Of a DNA stretch of 64,000 nt, positions 10,535 through 22,500 are shown piece by piece. The DNA is from Cerioporus squamosus. Its lineage: Eukaryota; Basidiomycota; Agaricomycetes; Polyporales; Polyporaceae. The position numbers and the translations under genes are program-made. Location: positions 186,001 through 250,000 of the forward strand of contig JABYQS010000009.1 of assembly GCA_022592435.1 (NCBI GenBank), given 5' to 3'. The notes under the pieces are model-generated. The model worked only from the letters and a program-made list of their open reading frames with translations. It did not search any database and was not told the DNA's origin. How positions within the stretch are numbered: position 1 is the stretch's first letter; each line of letters opens with the position of its first letter.

Positions 10535-12861
10535 ATGGCAGCGAACTTGGATGCGTTGCGGACTGACTTGCAGAGGAAGTTTGGAGACGACTTGGACGAT
10601 AATCTGCTATCCGAATGTGAGTGACCTCCGAAGTATGCTCAGGCCATGTCTTACGCGTCCTTCAGGTGTGAAGATATGTCAGATGCACAACCTGAGTGGC
10701 GAAGACCTCTTCTACAAGTGGGAGGCGGTGCGCTTCAACCAGGGCCCCGGCCAACTCGGCATGGAGGACCTACAAGAGGTCAAGACCCGCATACAGCGCG
10801 ACCTTGCCAAAGCCAACGCGGCGAAGAAACTTTTGCGGGGGAACCTCTTTGGACCGCAATCTAGGCAGTTTGGGTCTACCCCAGTCAAGAGTAGTGCGCG
10901 ATCTAGCTTGAGTGGGCCGATGGGAACGCCAAGCAGGCCCATGGTGCGACCGCAGGATGGCTTTGATATGTCAAGGTTGGAGGAGAAGGTGGTGCCTGTT
11001 GCGGGACCGAGCAGGGTGACGTTTGTTGGGCCCTCTACAGATGAGGACGCGCGGAAGGCGCGAGCTTGTGAGTTGTGCTCAGTTTTTGGTAATTTACGAG
11101 ACACCGATTCGCGATGCAGACCGATACATGTACGAGAAGGTCACGGAGCGAAGTGAAGGTGAGTTTGTGTCTTCGAGCGTGTCTGCGCTGGGCATCAATG
11201 TCGACACCATAACACCATAGTGCTGGACGATAGAATCGACCACTTCGGAGAGCTCGTCAAAGCTTACTACGGGGTCGAAGAACTAGGGGACCCTTCTGCT
11301 GTCACGGAGGTTCGTATCCCATCTCCTATGGATGCGCACCCTCTGACGCTCCTTGCACTATAGGAAGACGTCGTCGTGGTCGGCCGTATCACTCTTGACG
11401 CGGAGTCCACATCAGGACCGGTCAAATTGAACGAGGCTGCGCTTGTGCTCGAGTCTTCGCGCATGATGGGGTCCGGTGCACGGGTACCCATCCGGTTTGA
11501 CCCAGAAGTGAGCCTCCGCAGAGGAAAACGTGGCGTGGGTGGTCAAGGACTGTTCCCGGGCGCGATTGTGGCATTGAAAGGCAAGAACGGCGGCGGAGGG
11601 TCTTTCCTGACCTCGGAGATCCTCTCGGTGAGCACTTCTGCTGATTCCAGACACAAGCCAGTACGCTAAGCTGCCCGAAGCTACCTCCGCTCGAGCCCCC
11701 ATCTATCAGATCCGTCAAGTCCGAAAACTCAGAGTCTCAATTCTCCATGCTCGTTGCGAGTGGGCCATTCACCGGGGACTCCGACCTACAGTACCAGCCC
11801 CTGCAGAGTCTCGTGGCAAAACTCAAGGTAGCCAAACCAGCCGTCACGCTCCTAGTACGTACACTTGGCTTTATGTCTTGGCTGGCATAGAAGTGACATG
11901 ATCTGATGATCTCTGTAGGTTGGCCCGTTCGTCGACGCCACCCACCCTTCCATGAAGGTTGGAGACGTTGTCGCCACGCCCGCAGACATGTTCCGCACGG
12001 AGTTCGTGGGCCGACTACGCGACTTCCTGGATTCCTCCCCGGGAAGTCTCGTTCTGCTTGTTCCAAGCGTCCGGGACATCCTCAGCGATCACGCGGTCTT
12101 TCCACAGTGCGAACTCAGCCGCACGCTCTGCAATGATCCTGTATGTGCTTGCCTGTTCGACTGACGATCCATCACGGAACACTTATGTCGATTCAGCGCA
12201 TACGACTACTTCCCAACCCTGCCCGCTTTACGCTGAACGGCGTGCACGTCGCGGTAAGCAGTGTCGACGTACTCTTCCACCTGCGCAAGGAGGAGTACTT
12301 CAAGCGCGCACCCGACGTCGAGCCTTTGACGTCGCCTCCGGACCCGGAGGGCCAGGGTCCAACAGACGCGATGGCGAATCTCTGTAGGCATCTTTTGCAG
12401 CAGCGAAGGTACGCTAGTCTCACCTGGCGTGGGTGGGCAGGAGCTGACCTGAGGATGCGACCTGACAGTTTCTACCCGATCTTTCCTGTCCCGTTGGACC
12501 TGGCGCACGACGTCAACCTGGACGTGACGCATTCGGATCTGCTGTACATGTGTCCACAAGATGACGAAGACCATGCATCTGCGGGCGCGACCGATCCGAG
12601 CAAGGCAAGCTGTGCCCCAGATCTGCTCATCATCCCAAGCAGGTTGAAGCACTTCTCCAAGGTAGGCGCATCCCGTCGGCACCCTCGACCTATGGTCTCG
12701 CTGATCCGAGACTTTGTTGGCAGGTCGTGGATTACACTGTCGCGATCAACCCGTCCTTCCTCACGAAATCGACATATGCGATGGTGGAATACGCCGGTCA
12801 TTCTACGCCCGGGCCAGCACGAGATAGACTGAAGGTTGACATTACCCGCTTGGAGGGATGA
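10535..12861 (+). CDS. POL12: DNA polymerase alpha subunit B (Pol12/POLA2)
   Basis: A gene with many short introns encoding roughly 600 residues, starting MAANLDALRTDLQRKFGDD at 10535. The N-terminal helical domain (CVKICQMHNLSGEDLFYKWE) binds partners in the family. It is followed by a Ser/Pro-rich linker, then the OB fold (EDVVVVGRITLDAES, VPIRFDPEVSLRRGK, LFPGAIVALKGKNGGGGSF). Last comes the inactive calcineurin-like phosphoesterase domain (SMLVASGPFTGDSDLQYQPL, LVGPFVDATHP, LLVPSVRDILSDHAVFPQ, FTLNGVHVAVSSVDVLFHL). The protein is the regulatory B subunit of the pol alpha-primase complex that starts DNA synthesis in the nucleus. The stop at 12859-12861 follows KVDITRLEG. Confidence 0.93.
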
Positions 12862-13064
12862 TAGCAAGCTGTAGAATTAAGTTGTGCCTATCTAGAGGAT
12901 TGGGATCTTCCGTGTCTTGCTGTGTCTCGTTGTCCCTTGCTGGCTATCGTGTATGTGTTGTCCTATCAGTTCATCCGTACGCAGTGTAATATACAGTGTA
13001 GCATTGTGTTCCACTCAGGCTTCTCCTCGCCCCCTTTGAGCTCAATAGCCCCGGGTTGGTATCT

Positions 13065-14765
13065 TCAGTCAACGTCAGGGATAGGGAGTCCGGCTGCCCG
13101 TGCGATCCGCACAACGTTCTCGGCCTGTGTAACGGCAGGACTTAATCTCCGTATGTGTCAGATATAGGGCAAGACGCGGCGCACCTGCTTGATCATGGGA
13201 GCGTCGATCATCTCCATACCGCCACCCTCGAGCTCGAGCCCTGCTGCGCCTCTGCTCGAGAGGTGCGCCTTCTCCATCTGCTTGAGGATCCTCGCCGCGC
13301 GCAGTATCTCTATTGCAGACGGCCTGTGAGTCTCATACAGTGATATCGGAAGGAAGCGCGTGTTACCCACCCTTGGATGTTGGCACGAACGTGGACTGGA
13401 TGATGTCAACTTGGATCGGGTGAATGGCTTGCTGTGTACAGGACCTCGTTATGATCGCATAATCGTGAGCGGGGAGAACAGCTCGTACCTTACCCGTGAA
13501 TCCGAGCCGTCGGCCATCTTCGCACTCATCTCGGAGGTACTCGGGATCCTTGTAGTTGACGCAGACCTGCAGTTTTGGCGCGGTCAGCAGGGGGAGGGAT
13601 TGGAGCTGCAGGGACATGCCATATCGATTGCGCCTAGTCCGAACGCCTTGGCCGTGACCACGATGTGCGAGCGGGTATATAGCAGCTCCTGACGGGTGGT
13701 TGTGCGGATTATGCCAGTGTCGGCACAGTCTAGCGTACTGAAATTGAGAGAGAGAATCCGGCTGTGTATACTGGTAACTCACAGTCTTCGGCTGCAAACT
13801 AGGCATAGGAATGTCAGCGCCGGCCACCTCAGCAGTGGTGGGAGAGATATTCAAGACGACACACCAACAAGGCGGCAAGCTTCCCGCCCATGGCGGCGCC
13901 CCAGCTCGACTGCCAGGACGCGATCTCGCCTAGGTTGTACATCGCTTTCGCACTCTCGATACTCGCGACAAGTTGCACGGGCGGATCGTCGGGGCTCCGG
14001 AACTTGTGCGCGCGATACGCTAAGTAGATCTCCTCGGAAACATGGTGCAGGTCTTGCGCGGAGTGAACCTTGGGAAGGACTAGGGTGCGGATACATGGAA
14101 GCCGCATCTGCATGGGGTGCTCATTCCTAGGACGCGCTAGCGTTCAACAAGACTGGCACTCACTGCTTGGAAAATGTCCTCCTCGAAGAAGGGGGTAGCG
14201 TTGGAGTTCAGCCTGACCGCAATCCTTTCTGGGGATGGAAGGGCCCCACTGCGAGTCTGGAGGTCGGATGAGACTCGCCATGAAATTCCAAAGTAGACTC
14301 AATCAGAATCCTTCACGTACTGACAAGAAGTGCGCGAGTCTCGCCCGGGCACTGGCCTTATCTGCGGGGGAGGGTGGCACGCTGTCTTCCAGGTCGTATA
14401 TGATGACATCCGAAGGAGTCGTCAAGGATTTCTCCAGCATACGCTCAGCCGTGGAGGGAACTGTGCGCACGCAGCATGTTCAGGGAAGCCGGACGCATCT
14501 GCACTGGACCTGACGAACCGTATAGGTAAGAACGACCAAGGTTTCGCCCATTTCTCCCACTAGTGGCATGGGCTTTCTCCCCACTTGAGTTGTCCTAGGC
14601 AAGGTTGTTGCCGTCATCAACCGTAACGAGGCCTTCCTATTCGCAAGAGGGTACCTCAGTTCTCGTTGATGCCGAGTGCGTTGACGTGAATCTTGCACTT
14701 GAACGCGCGACGCTACGACGAAGGCTTAAGGACCCGCGAGGATGAAGAGCACAGATTCTGAGCAT
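13065..14765 (-). CDS. Mitochondrial CitE/HpcH aldolase family lyase (CLYBL-like, citramalyl-CoA lyase type)
   Basis: The start at 14765 gives MLRICALHPRGSLSLRRSVA and then ARFTSTHSAST, an Arg/Ser-rich stretch without acidic residues: a textbook mitochondrial presequence. Exon 2 joins through GRNLGRSYLYV, then PSTAERMLEKSLTTPSDVII with YDLEDSV supplies the CitE core and metal-binding acidic residues. Later exons give LPKVHSAQDL, VASIESAKAMYNLGEI, AEDYCADTGIIRTTTRQELL, GLGAIDMVCVNYKD, GFTGKQAIHPIQ and LELEGGGMEMIDAPMIKQAE. The last exon ends LPIPDVD, with the stop at 13065-13067. Human CLYBL cleaves citramalyl-CoA in itaconate breakdown. Malyl-CoA-type activity is also possible in this family, so the substrate is inferred. 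Confidence 0.88.
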
Positions 14766-15278
14766 AGCGAACAAGTCACTCCAGGCGTCCAAGTGAGCTT
14801 TCAGAGCAGAGGATTCCTCAGTGTATGTTAGTGTTACTGTACGCACATCGGAGGCACTCGGTGACCACAGCGCTTGCGACAGCAGCAAGTGACGTTTGTC
14901 CGAGAAGGTCGGAGCATGGGCGCTTACAGGTACTACACGGCGGCACTAGTGGTTAGTAGATCAAGATGGACGGCAACGAATAATGAATCGATAAACACCG
15001 TAGAGATCACACTTGCATTCTTCCTGAACTGGGTTCAAACAGGTTAGTAGGACTCGGAGTTGGAACATGACAATTGTCTTGACCTCAACTGCACAAATCA
15101 TGATCACGGGTGTCACGGTATTGCTGGCATGGAACAAGTATCCCATATAAATAGTGACCACAAGTACGCTAGCATGACCGCAGAAAACACCAATCCCTTG
15201 AAACCGTGATACCACTGATACCAGATGTACTACGCGTGCACAACAACCCGGACCTCTGCAGCAGGGTGTTCAACCGCC
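14766..15278. other. Intergenic spacer before the paralogue array
   Basis: About 500 bp between the 5' end of the CitE/CLYBL-like gene and the 3' end of the first unknown paralogue, both on the minus strand. No supported frame, repeat or RNA gene was found. It should hold the CitE/CLYBL-like promoter and the terminator of the paralogue. Confidence 0.5.
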
Positions 15279-18200
15279 TTAGGCGGTAACCGCAACGGGA
15301 GCCTTGGTCGCCTTGACGTCAGAGACCTTCGTGGCATCGCCTGCGCAAGAATTGAGGAGTCAATAACAAAGAAGATCGACGTCAGCACTCGTTACTAACC
15401 GTTGCCGTGGGCAGTAGCCCCGTTAGCCCCGTTGGTCGCCGAACCATTCGAAGCAGGCGTCGCACCTTTGGAAGCTACACTAGCCCCCGGTGGCTTGGTG
15501 CCGGCCAGCATTGGTTGCGACGGCGCGGTGGTCGGTGTCGTGGGGGTAGGGAGTGAGCCGTTCGCACCGGTGGCAGCCTGAGGGTTCTTGACGCCAGCAA
15601 GGGGACCAGGGGACGGAGCGGGCGAACCGTTGGCACCCGTCACGGGACTGCTTGCAGAAATGGCCGAACCATTCCCGACAGGGACCGTGGCTGAAATGGT
15701 CTTAGGAATCTTGAAGGCGCTCTTGAGCCAGAGGGGCGTTGTTGTGGGGCGGACGTATTTGGGGACCGCCTCCGGCGCACGGCGCAGCTCGAAAAGAAGA
15801 TCGCCGTCGTTGTTGACGGTCGGGCTGCAGAGCGTGAACATGTCGACGCTTGGGCGGTAGTACTTCCAGACGCCTTGGAGTTCCGCGAACTCCTGCAGGA
15901 CGTTCGTAAAGTCGTCCTTGCTGGGCAGGTGCTTCTCAAGAATCTTGTAAGCATCGGGAATGTTGAAGTTGCCCCGGCGGAAGGTCGCCTTGGGAGGAGG
16001 GTGGCGGATGTTGTCCAAGCCGTCGATGTCAATCTTGACCGCACCCTCACTATCTGCATTCAGGGCGAGTGTAACTGCCCACGAGGCAGCCGACTCGGTG
16101 CTGGAACCAAGTAATCCGTTAGACTAAATGAAGCAAGATTTATGATAGGCCGGAGTGGACGTACCTCCAGCTGTTCTCTGCACGCGTGCTCCCGATGCGC
16201 AAGCGGATCACGCCTGACATCCTGACCTCCAGCGAGTCGCCGTTCATGAGCACGGCGAGATCCGGAATTTCAAGCTCATTCTCGGTGACACCTGTCACCG
16301 ACGGTCAGAATTGTATCTCTCGCGAAGATTGTTTGATGAACGTGCAACTCACAAAGGATGCTGTACTCGCCCTTCACGGACACCTTCGTTCCCTGTTCGC
16401 GAAGGCTCCAATCGCGGGAGTACTTCCATTCGTACCTGTCGCCATCGGAGCCGACAGGAGACCACTCGCAAGACTGGTCGCGGAAGTCTGGGTGCGTGGC
16501 CCACTGCTGGACCATGTCTGCGTTGGGGTCGGCCTTCGCGGAGGGCGACACCGGAACGAGCGTCGTCAGCTTGTTGACCTCAGCAAGGAGCGCGTAGAGG
16601 CGAGACGTGAAGGCTTGGCTGGAGACTGCGAACGTCCCGTGCGAGAAGCTGGAGCTGCCGTGGATGATCCAACGGGAAGAGGGGATGAAGGACTCGAGGT
16701 GCGGAAGAGCGTTCCTGCCGGTCATACCAAGGACGAAGAGCATCTGCTCAGCCCGGCCCTCAGCGGCAGCGCCGAGCTCGCCTTCGTCGACGGAGTAGGT
16801 CATATAGGTCATGCTGGAGAGCTTGTAGAAAGACGTGGAGGTGCCGACACTGTGAACGGGGACCGTGGCGAGAACATGAAGACGTTCATTGACCAAGTTC
16901 TTCAAGTAGATCTTGTTGACACGGTCGATGAGCGTCATGCGCACGGCATGCACCCGTTCGCCATGGAAAAAGTCCTCTGGATCGAAGAACGTGCCTGCGG
17001 CGGAAAGTTCGGCACCTTTATGAGGGAATTCATTAGTCCTGCATCGCTGTATCTATCGGAAAGCCGCACGCACGTTCAAGGTCCAGATAGATGCGGGCGA
17101 GCGAATCGCCCTTGGTCGATGTGTTCTCGTCCTTCCTCGCGAGGGGAACCTCGAAAGCCAAGCGACACTCTCCAAAGGAGAGCGCTTTAGGCCTATAAAG
17201 AGGTACAGACAACGTCAGTAAGACACATCAGGTGCTCAAGAGATTCCACACGACTTACTCTGGCACCAGCTTGAGATTGGCATTCAGGAGAGAGTCGAGA
17301 GAGCCCTCCAAGATGTTGACAACGACGATCGCCTTGCGATTGTTCAAGATGCGCACGTTGACAGACTTGACCTCGATGACGAAGCCGCTCCTGTCCCACC
17401 TCGGGAAGAACTTGGGATGCCTAGAAAGACCGGCCCGGAGTTGCATGTTGATGGACGTCTGGGAGATCGCAAACACGACGTCGAAGCCGTGCATGTTCGT
17501 GTGCCTGATGGTCGTGTCGAGGATGCTGGAACCACTGGAGCCAGTGCCGCGCTCGAGCATCCACCAGCTCCCGTCGGATTCCATGGACGTGCTCCATCCG
17601 CCGACCCGGATTTGATCGTCTCGGAGCTTGTAGAAGAGATATTGCAACCTGGTCTTGCCTACGATGTTAAGGTACTCCTCGTTGAAGAACTCGATGAGCG
17701 CCATGAGGGCTTGCTCATGTTCAAGTGCCGGGACAGGATCGAAGGTCGAGTACTGCACGCTGCAACGACCGGCTGAAGGAGGCTATCAGAGACCGGAACG
17801 AGGGATCGGGCCAGACGCACGCACTCTCGAGCTGTAGCTTCACGCCTGCTGCAGACGCAGTAACATTGACGATGACTGCGATCGTCCAGCCAGCATAACG
17901 CGGATCAGTTCTGTATTGAATGAGCCTCGAGTAAGCAACAATCGATGTGCATTGTGGTCATAACGAAGCGCACCTCTCCTTGAAGTCCTTCCCGTTGATC
18001 TGGTCCCGGTGATAGAACGACACCGCGGTAAGAGGGAAGTACAGGATCACCTCGCGGGCGCACAAGATCTCAACCCGAGGTGCACCAAACTTGAGGAAGG
18101 AGTGCCAATCGGAGGAATAGTCGGTTTTGAGCCACGTCCGGTATTCCGCCAGCGACGAGTCCCACACTGACTTTGAGCCCTCGCCACGCTCCCGAGCGAC

Positions 18201-19081
18201 GTAGGCACACGTGTACCACAGTAGAGAGAGGTAGTCGTTGATCATCTTGGTAGTGAATCCGTTGATATCGCCGAGTGGGTGCTCGGGCTTCTGGTCGGAC
18301 TCGTCCTCAGGACCGCTGAGGGAGAAGCAGATGGGGGCGCGGAGGTCGTTGGCATCAAACTCGGGAGGGACGAACAGAACATGGTGACCACCAGCTTGGA
18401 GTGATCTGAGGTAAGCCGTGAGGTGACGCTTAAGCTCCCCGCTGAACCATTGCTCCTTTGGATACTGCACGAGGGTGGCATCTGTGGTGACCTAGTGAGC
18501 TACGACCGAGCTGGAAGAGCACCCAGGCCCGTTGCAACTCACCCTCGAGATCGAAGACGAGCAGGCGAATGCGACTTTCGTGATCGCCCACCTTCTCGTC
18601 CTTGCCAATGATCGCCCTCCATTCAGTGGCGACGCGGTAAGTAACATTGAAGCTCTTTGTAGAGGGTATACTGCGACGGATATTGTGGGTTGAGTGAGTC
18701 TGATCACGAACCGCCACAATTGCACTCACTCCTTTGATCCGCCACGTACAGCCTTTATATTGAGCTGGAGGAGCGCGTCGTGGTCGCAGATGAAAGAAAC
18801 AGAAGGTGTTCCGAACGAAAACCGCAGGGCACCGCTGCCCCCACCCCGGAGCTTCGTGGTGTAGTCCGCCCAGGCGTACGACAATTCTGTGTGGAGGCGA
18901 TGAGTGCAACACGGTCAGCAGGATACATGGTGTCCAGCTCACTGTGTTCTTCCTGCAGCTTGCTGTGGTCAGTGAATGCCTGGAAGCGCTTCGCGGCGGC
19001 ATCGTGGTTGGCCACCAGCTGCGAATTGAGGTAGTCAAGTGCGAGGCGAGCGTTGAGAGCGAGAGAGGCGGAAGACTGCAT
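15279..19081 (-). CDS. Large unknown protein, paralogue 1 of a tandem pair
   Basis: About 1,100 residues in many exons; no signal peptide or membrane segment. I do not recognise the family. Modules in order: an N-terminal helical part (ALDYLNSQLVANHDAAAKR); a module with FGTPSVSFICDHDALLQLNI; a stretch with VGDHESRIRLLVFDLEG; a module with HVLFVPPEFD, GDINGFTTKMINDYLSLLW and KFGAPRVEILCAREVI; a region with GSWWMLE and MHGFDVVFAISQTSINMQL; a module with LFVLGMTGRNALP, SSSFSHGTFAVSS and INKLTTL-like sequence (NKLTTLVPVSP); then FAELQGVWKYYRPS and NNDGDLLFELRR. It ends in a tail of about 160 residues rich in Ala, Gly, Asn, Pro, Ser and Thr, likely disordered. Each module has a matching one in the next gene. 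The start is the ATG at 19081 and the stop is at 15279-15281 after a small last exon (DATKVSDVKATKAPVAVTA). Confidence 0.75.
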
Positions 19082-19150
19082 GATGAGCGAAGTAGTGCTT
19101 GGAGGCGGGTGTCCTTGCTTGGTGACCACTCCGAGATGCCTACCTGGAGT

Positions 19151-19158
19151 ACATATAG
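19151..19158 (-). promoter_or_regulatory. Possible TATA box of unknown paralogue 1
   Basis: The minus strand reads CTATATGT about 70 bp upstream of the ATG at 19081. The neighbouring paralogue has a better TATA motif at almost the same distance, which supports but does not prove a promoter role. Confidence 0.3.
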
Positions 19159-19567
19159 TGTGCGGGAGCCGCGCATTGAAAGTCAACCAAAACGAGAGAC
19201 ACCCTTGTCCGCGATAGTTGCCCACCTTGGGACTCACAATACTCTGCATTCCGTAGAGCGCGAACGTTGGCCTTTCCCAAAAGAGATTACTGACGGCGTT
19301 TGTCGCCACCGTCATGTCCAACTGAAGGCAAGGTTCGGAATGGTGCCTCAGTCACTCATACCGGTGCCGCCTACCCCCGGGTCTGCATTCAAGGCACAAC
19401 CACTCATTGCATTGGAAACAGACCAGCGTCGGATGCAGAATATACAACGTAGTACAGGTCCCTGTGCCCCCAGTTAGTCCGCACTGCCTTTCGGCATTAG
19501 GAACTTTGACAGACTTACCATTGCTCAAGCACGACGATGCTGGAACAGAACGTTCCGCACCAGTTCG

Positions 19568-22500
19568 TCAGGCACTCCCCAGGTCGAGGTTGAGAGAAGG
19601 ACGAGCGACAGGCGCACCCGTGCCTCCGTTGACCGCGACGAATTCTCCCCGAGATGTATGCGTAGTTGGTGATGCAGCGTGTACTGATTAGGAAGGTCAA
19701 GCATTGTGAGTAATGAGCGTGCACGATGCTCACCTCTCAAAACAGCTGGACGAGACGGAGACCGAGGTGTGCTCGGAGAGCGCGAGCCAGGGGTCCTGGT
19801 GTTGCCCACGGGTGTGCGAGGGCGGCCGATCCGTCGCGGGACCGGAGAACTACGCCCACCGTAGGCCGAGCTGGGTGACATTGGCGTACGGGAAGCGGTA
19901 GCTCCGTGACGGCGAAGCTCGAATAGTAAGTCGCCATCATCACTGAAGACAGGACTTGCCAGCGAATAGGCGTTTGTCAGGGGATAGTAGTACTGCCAGG
20001 CACCCTCGAAGGCGCTGATCTCCCGTACTAGCTCATCGAGGTCGACCTTCGCCGGGAATGCCTCGCGCAGCATGTCCATGGGATTCCTGAACTTCACCAT
20101 ACTGCCATCTGAGAACTCGGCCTTGGAGAACACCGGGTCATGCGAACCGAGTGTGTTGACCTTGATACCGCTGCCGATAGTCTGGACTGTGATCTGTGTC
20201 GACCAGTTGACAGAGGATGTCGCGCTGTTACAGGGGGGATGAGCTATTGATAGGGTCAAGCAAAGCCCGGGAAGCCACGCACGTATGAAGGTCAGTTGTT
20301 TGTAGCGTCAAAGTCAGTTCGACCTTCCCGCCAATCTTAATTCTGAGCGCTCCATGCTTGACGGCTGTCGGGAGTTCAACATAGTTGCGCGTGATGCCTG
20401 TAAATTGAACAGACTGTCAGCCGGGGTTGACGGGACCTAGACTCCGAACGCGATGCAGGAGCAGCGGTCGTGCCACTGAACGTACAAGAGATGCCGTGGG
20501 CCGCGCTCATCATGTCGCTGGTGCCCTTCAGGTTGTAGCGCCATTCCTCACAGTGCTCCCAGAGATACTTGAGATAGCCGTCGCCGTCCGACGGCTGTAG
20601 CTCCCACTTTGAAGGGCGGTCTTTCCGCTGGTCATGCTCCGCCCACGGCTGTAGCTTGAGACCATGGAAAGCCTGGAAGACGTCAGGTGTTGACGGGATC
20701 AGGGTCGTAAGTGCATTGATGCGCGAGAGGAGACTGAGAAGGCGCTCCTCGATGAAGACGCGTTTGGAGATGCTGATGGTGCCGTGCGAGAAGCCCTTGC
20801 TGCTCTGTACAATCCATCCCGTAGAGTAATCGAGGTGCTCCGAAGGTAATGGACGGAATCCCGTCATGCCAAAGACAACGACGACTCCAGCCGGAACATG
20901 CGCCCAATTATGACGGGTGACCTCGACCTTGGAGTAGACGTGGAAAGCGAGGCTCGTCAGTGCGGAGGAAGGCAGATACTTGCCAGCCTTCCATACAGGC
21001 ACGCTGGAAACGATGTGCTGGGCCTCCTTACAAATGGCGGGGAAATAGTGTTGGGTCAGATAGTACACGACAGCCTGGAGCTTGAGGATAGACAGCCGGT
21101 TGTCCGAACCCCCGGACACGTCGCCGAATGTAGAATAGTCGTGCAGGTACTCGGCGTCTGTATTCAAAGCTGTCAACTGTAGACGACACAGTAAATGGAA
21201 GGGTACGTACTTCGGAGGTCCAGGTAGATATGCTTCAGATCGCGCTCTGGGCGATTGCCGTGCATCTGGTAGGCAGATGACTTCCTGGAGGCCTCAGGAG
21301 CAACCCCCTCCAGCTCGTCTTGGGTACACATCTTCAGGTCGACCTCGAACGCCAACTGGCATTCTCCGAACTCGTACTTCATGCTGCCGTCCGAGGGGAC
21401 CCAGTCCTGGAGCGTCTTCATGTGGCCGCCTTGCAAGTGCACCCAGACAATGGCCCGGTTGCCGCTCAGCAAGTGGATGGTCATCGGCCTGAACGACGCG
21501 CCAAAGAAACTCTCATGATGCCAGCGATAGAAGATGCTCTGCAAGTTCGCGCAAAGCGTGGAGAATTGTGCGTTAATAGAGGCCTGAGAGATCGCGACGA
21601 CCTGGTCAAATCCGAACATCTTCGCTCGCTGGATGGTCTCGCGCGTAGAAGCCCCACTGACAGCCGCGAGTTCGGACGACCACCAGCTGCCCTCGGAGTC
21701 TTCGTGGACTGTACTCGTCCGCTTGCTCACCGCCTCCCAACGCGTGTCGCGCGAGTAGATGATGTGATAGCGAGCGCTCTCGAGGATTTGCAAATATTCT
21801 TCAGTGAAGAAGGCGATGGCCTGTCTCCAGTACTCGTTCGCGAGCTCGTCATCCGAGTCCTCATAGCCGGGAAACTCTGAGGCAGCATCATGGTATCGAG
21901 CATCTTCCAGCGGGGATGGTTTAGCACGCAGTTGATTGACGCGGAGATACATAGATACTCACGAGACAGGTCAAAGGCGATCTTCACCATCTGTCCATCG
22001 GCTTCGCTAGTGTAGAGAACATTGACAACCAGCGCAATCTGCCATTCCTTATACTTCCTCTCCGGAGGACTAGAAAGGTGGCTGGTCAGCTACCAGAACG
22101 ATCGCAGTCCATTTTCGCGTACATGTCAAAGTCATCGGTTGCGAAGAATTCGAGCTCGTCGATGTTGAAGTGAGTGATGACCTCCCTAGGGCAGATAATG
22201 TCGACACGAGGCGCTCCGAACTTGATGCGGAAATTGCCGATGGCGCTTCCGAGCCCCATGGAGGACGTGCTAAACTCGGCCAGGGAGCGTAGGTTCCAGT
22301 CCGTGGCCTGGGAGTTCCCGCCGTGGGCGAGCATTGCGGACTTCAACCAGACCGAAGACATGTACGAATTGACCTGTTCGACAGTGACGCCGTTTATGTC
22401 GCCGACCCAGTAGTGCGCTGAACCCATGAGCGAGTAGTCCAGGAACATCGTCGTGCCGTGCCGACCAAAGCGTGGAAGGGAGAAGAGGACATTGTTTCCG

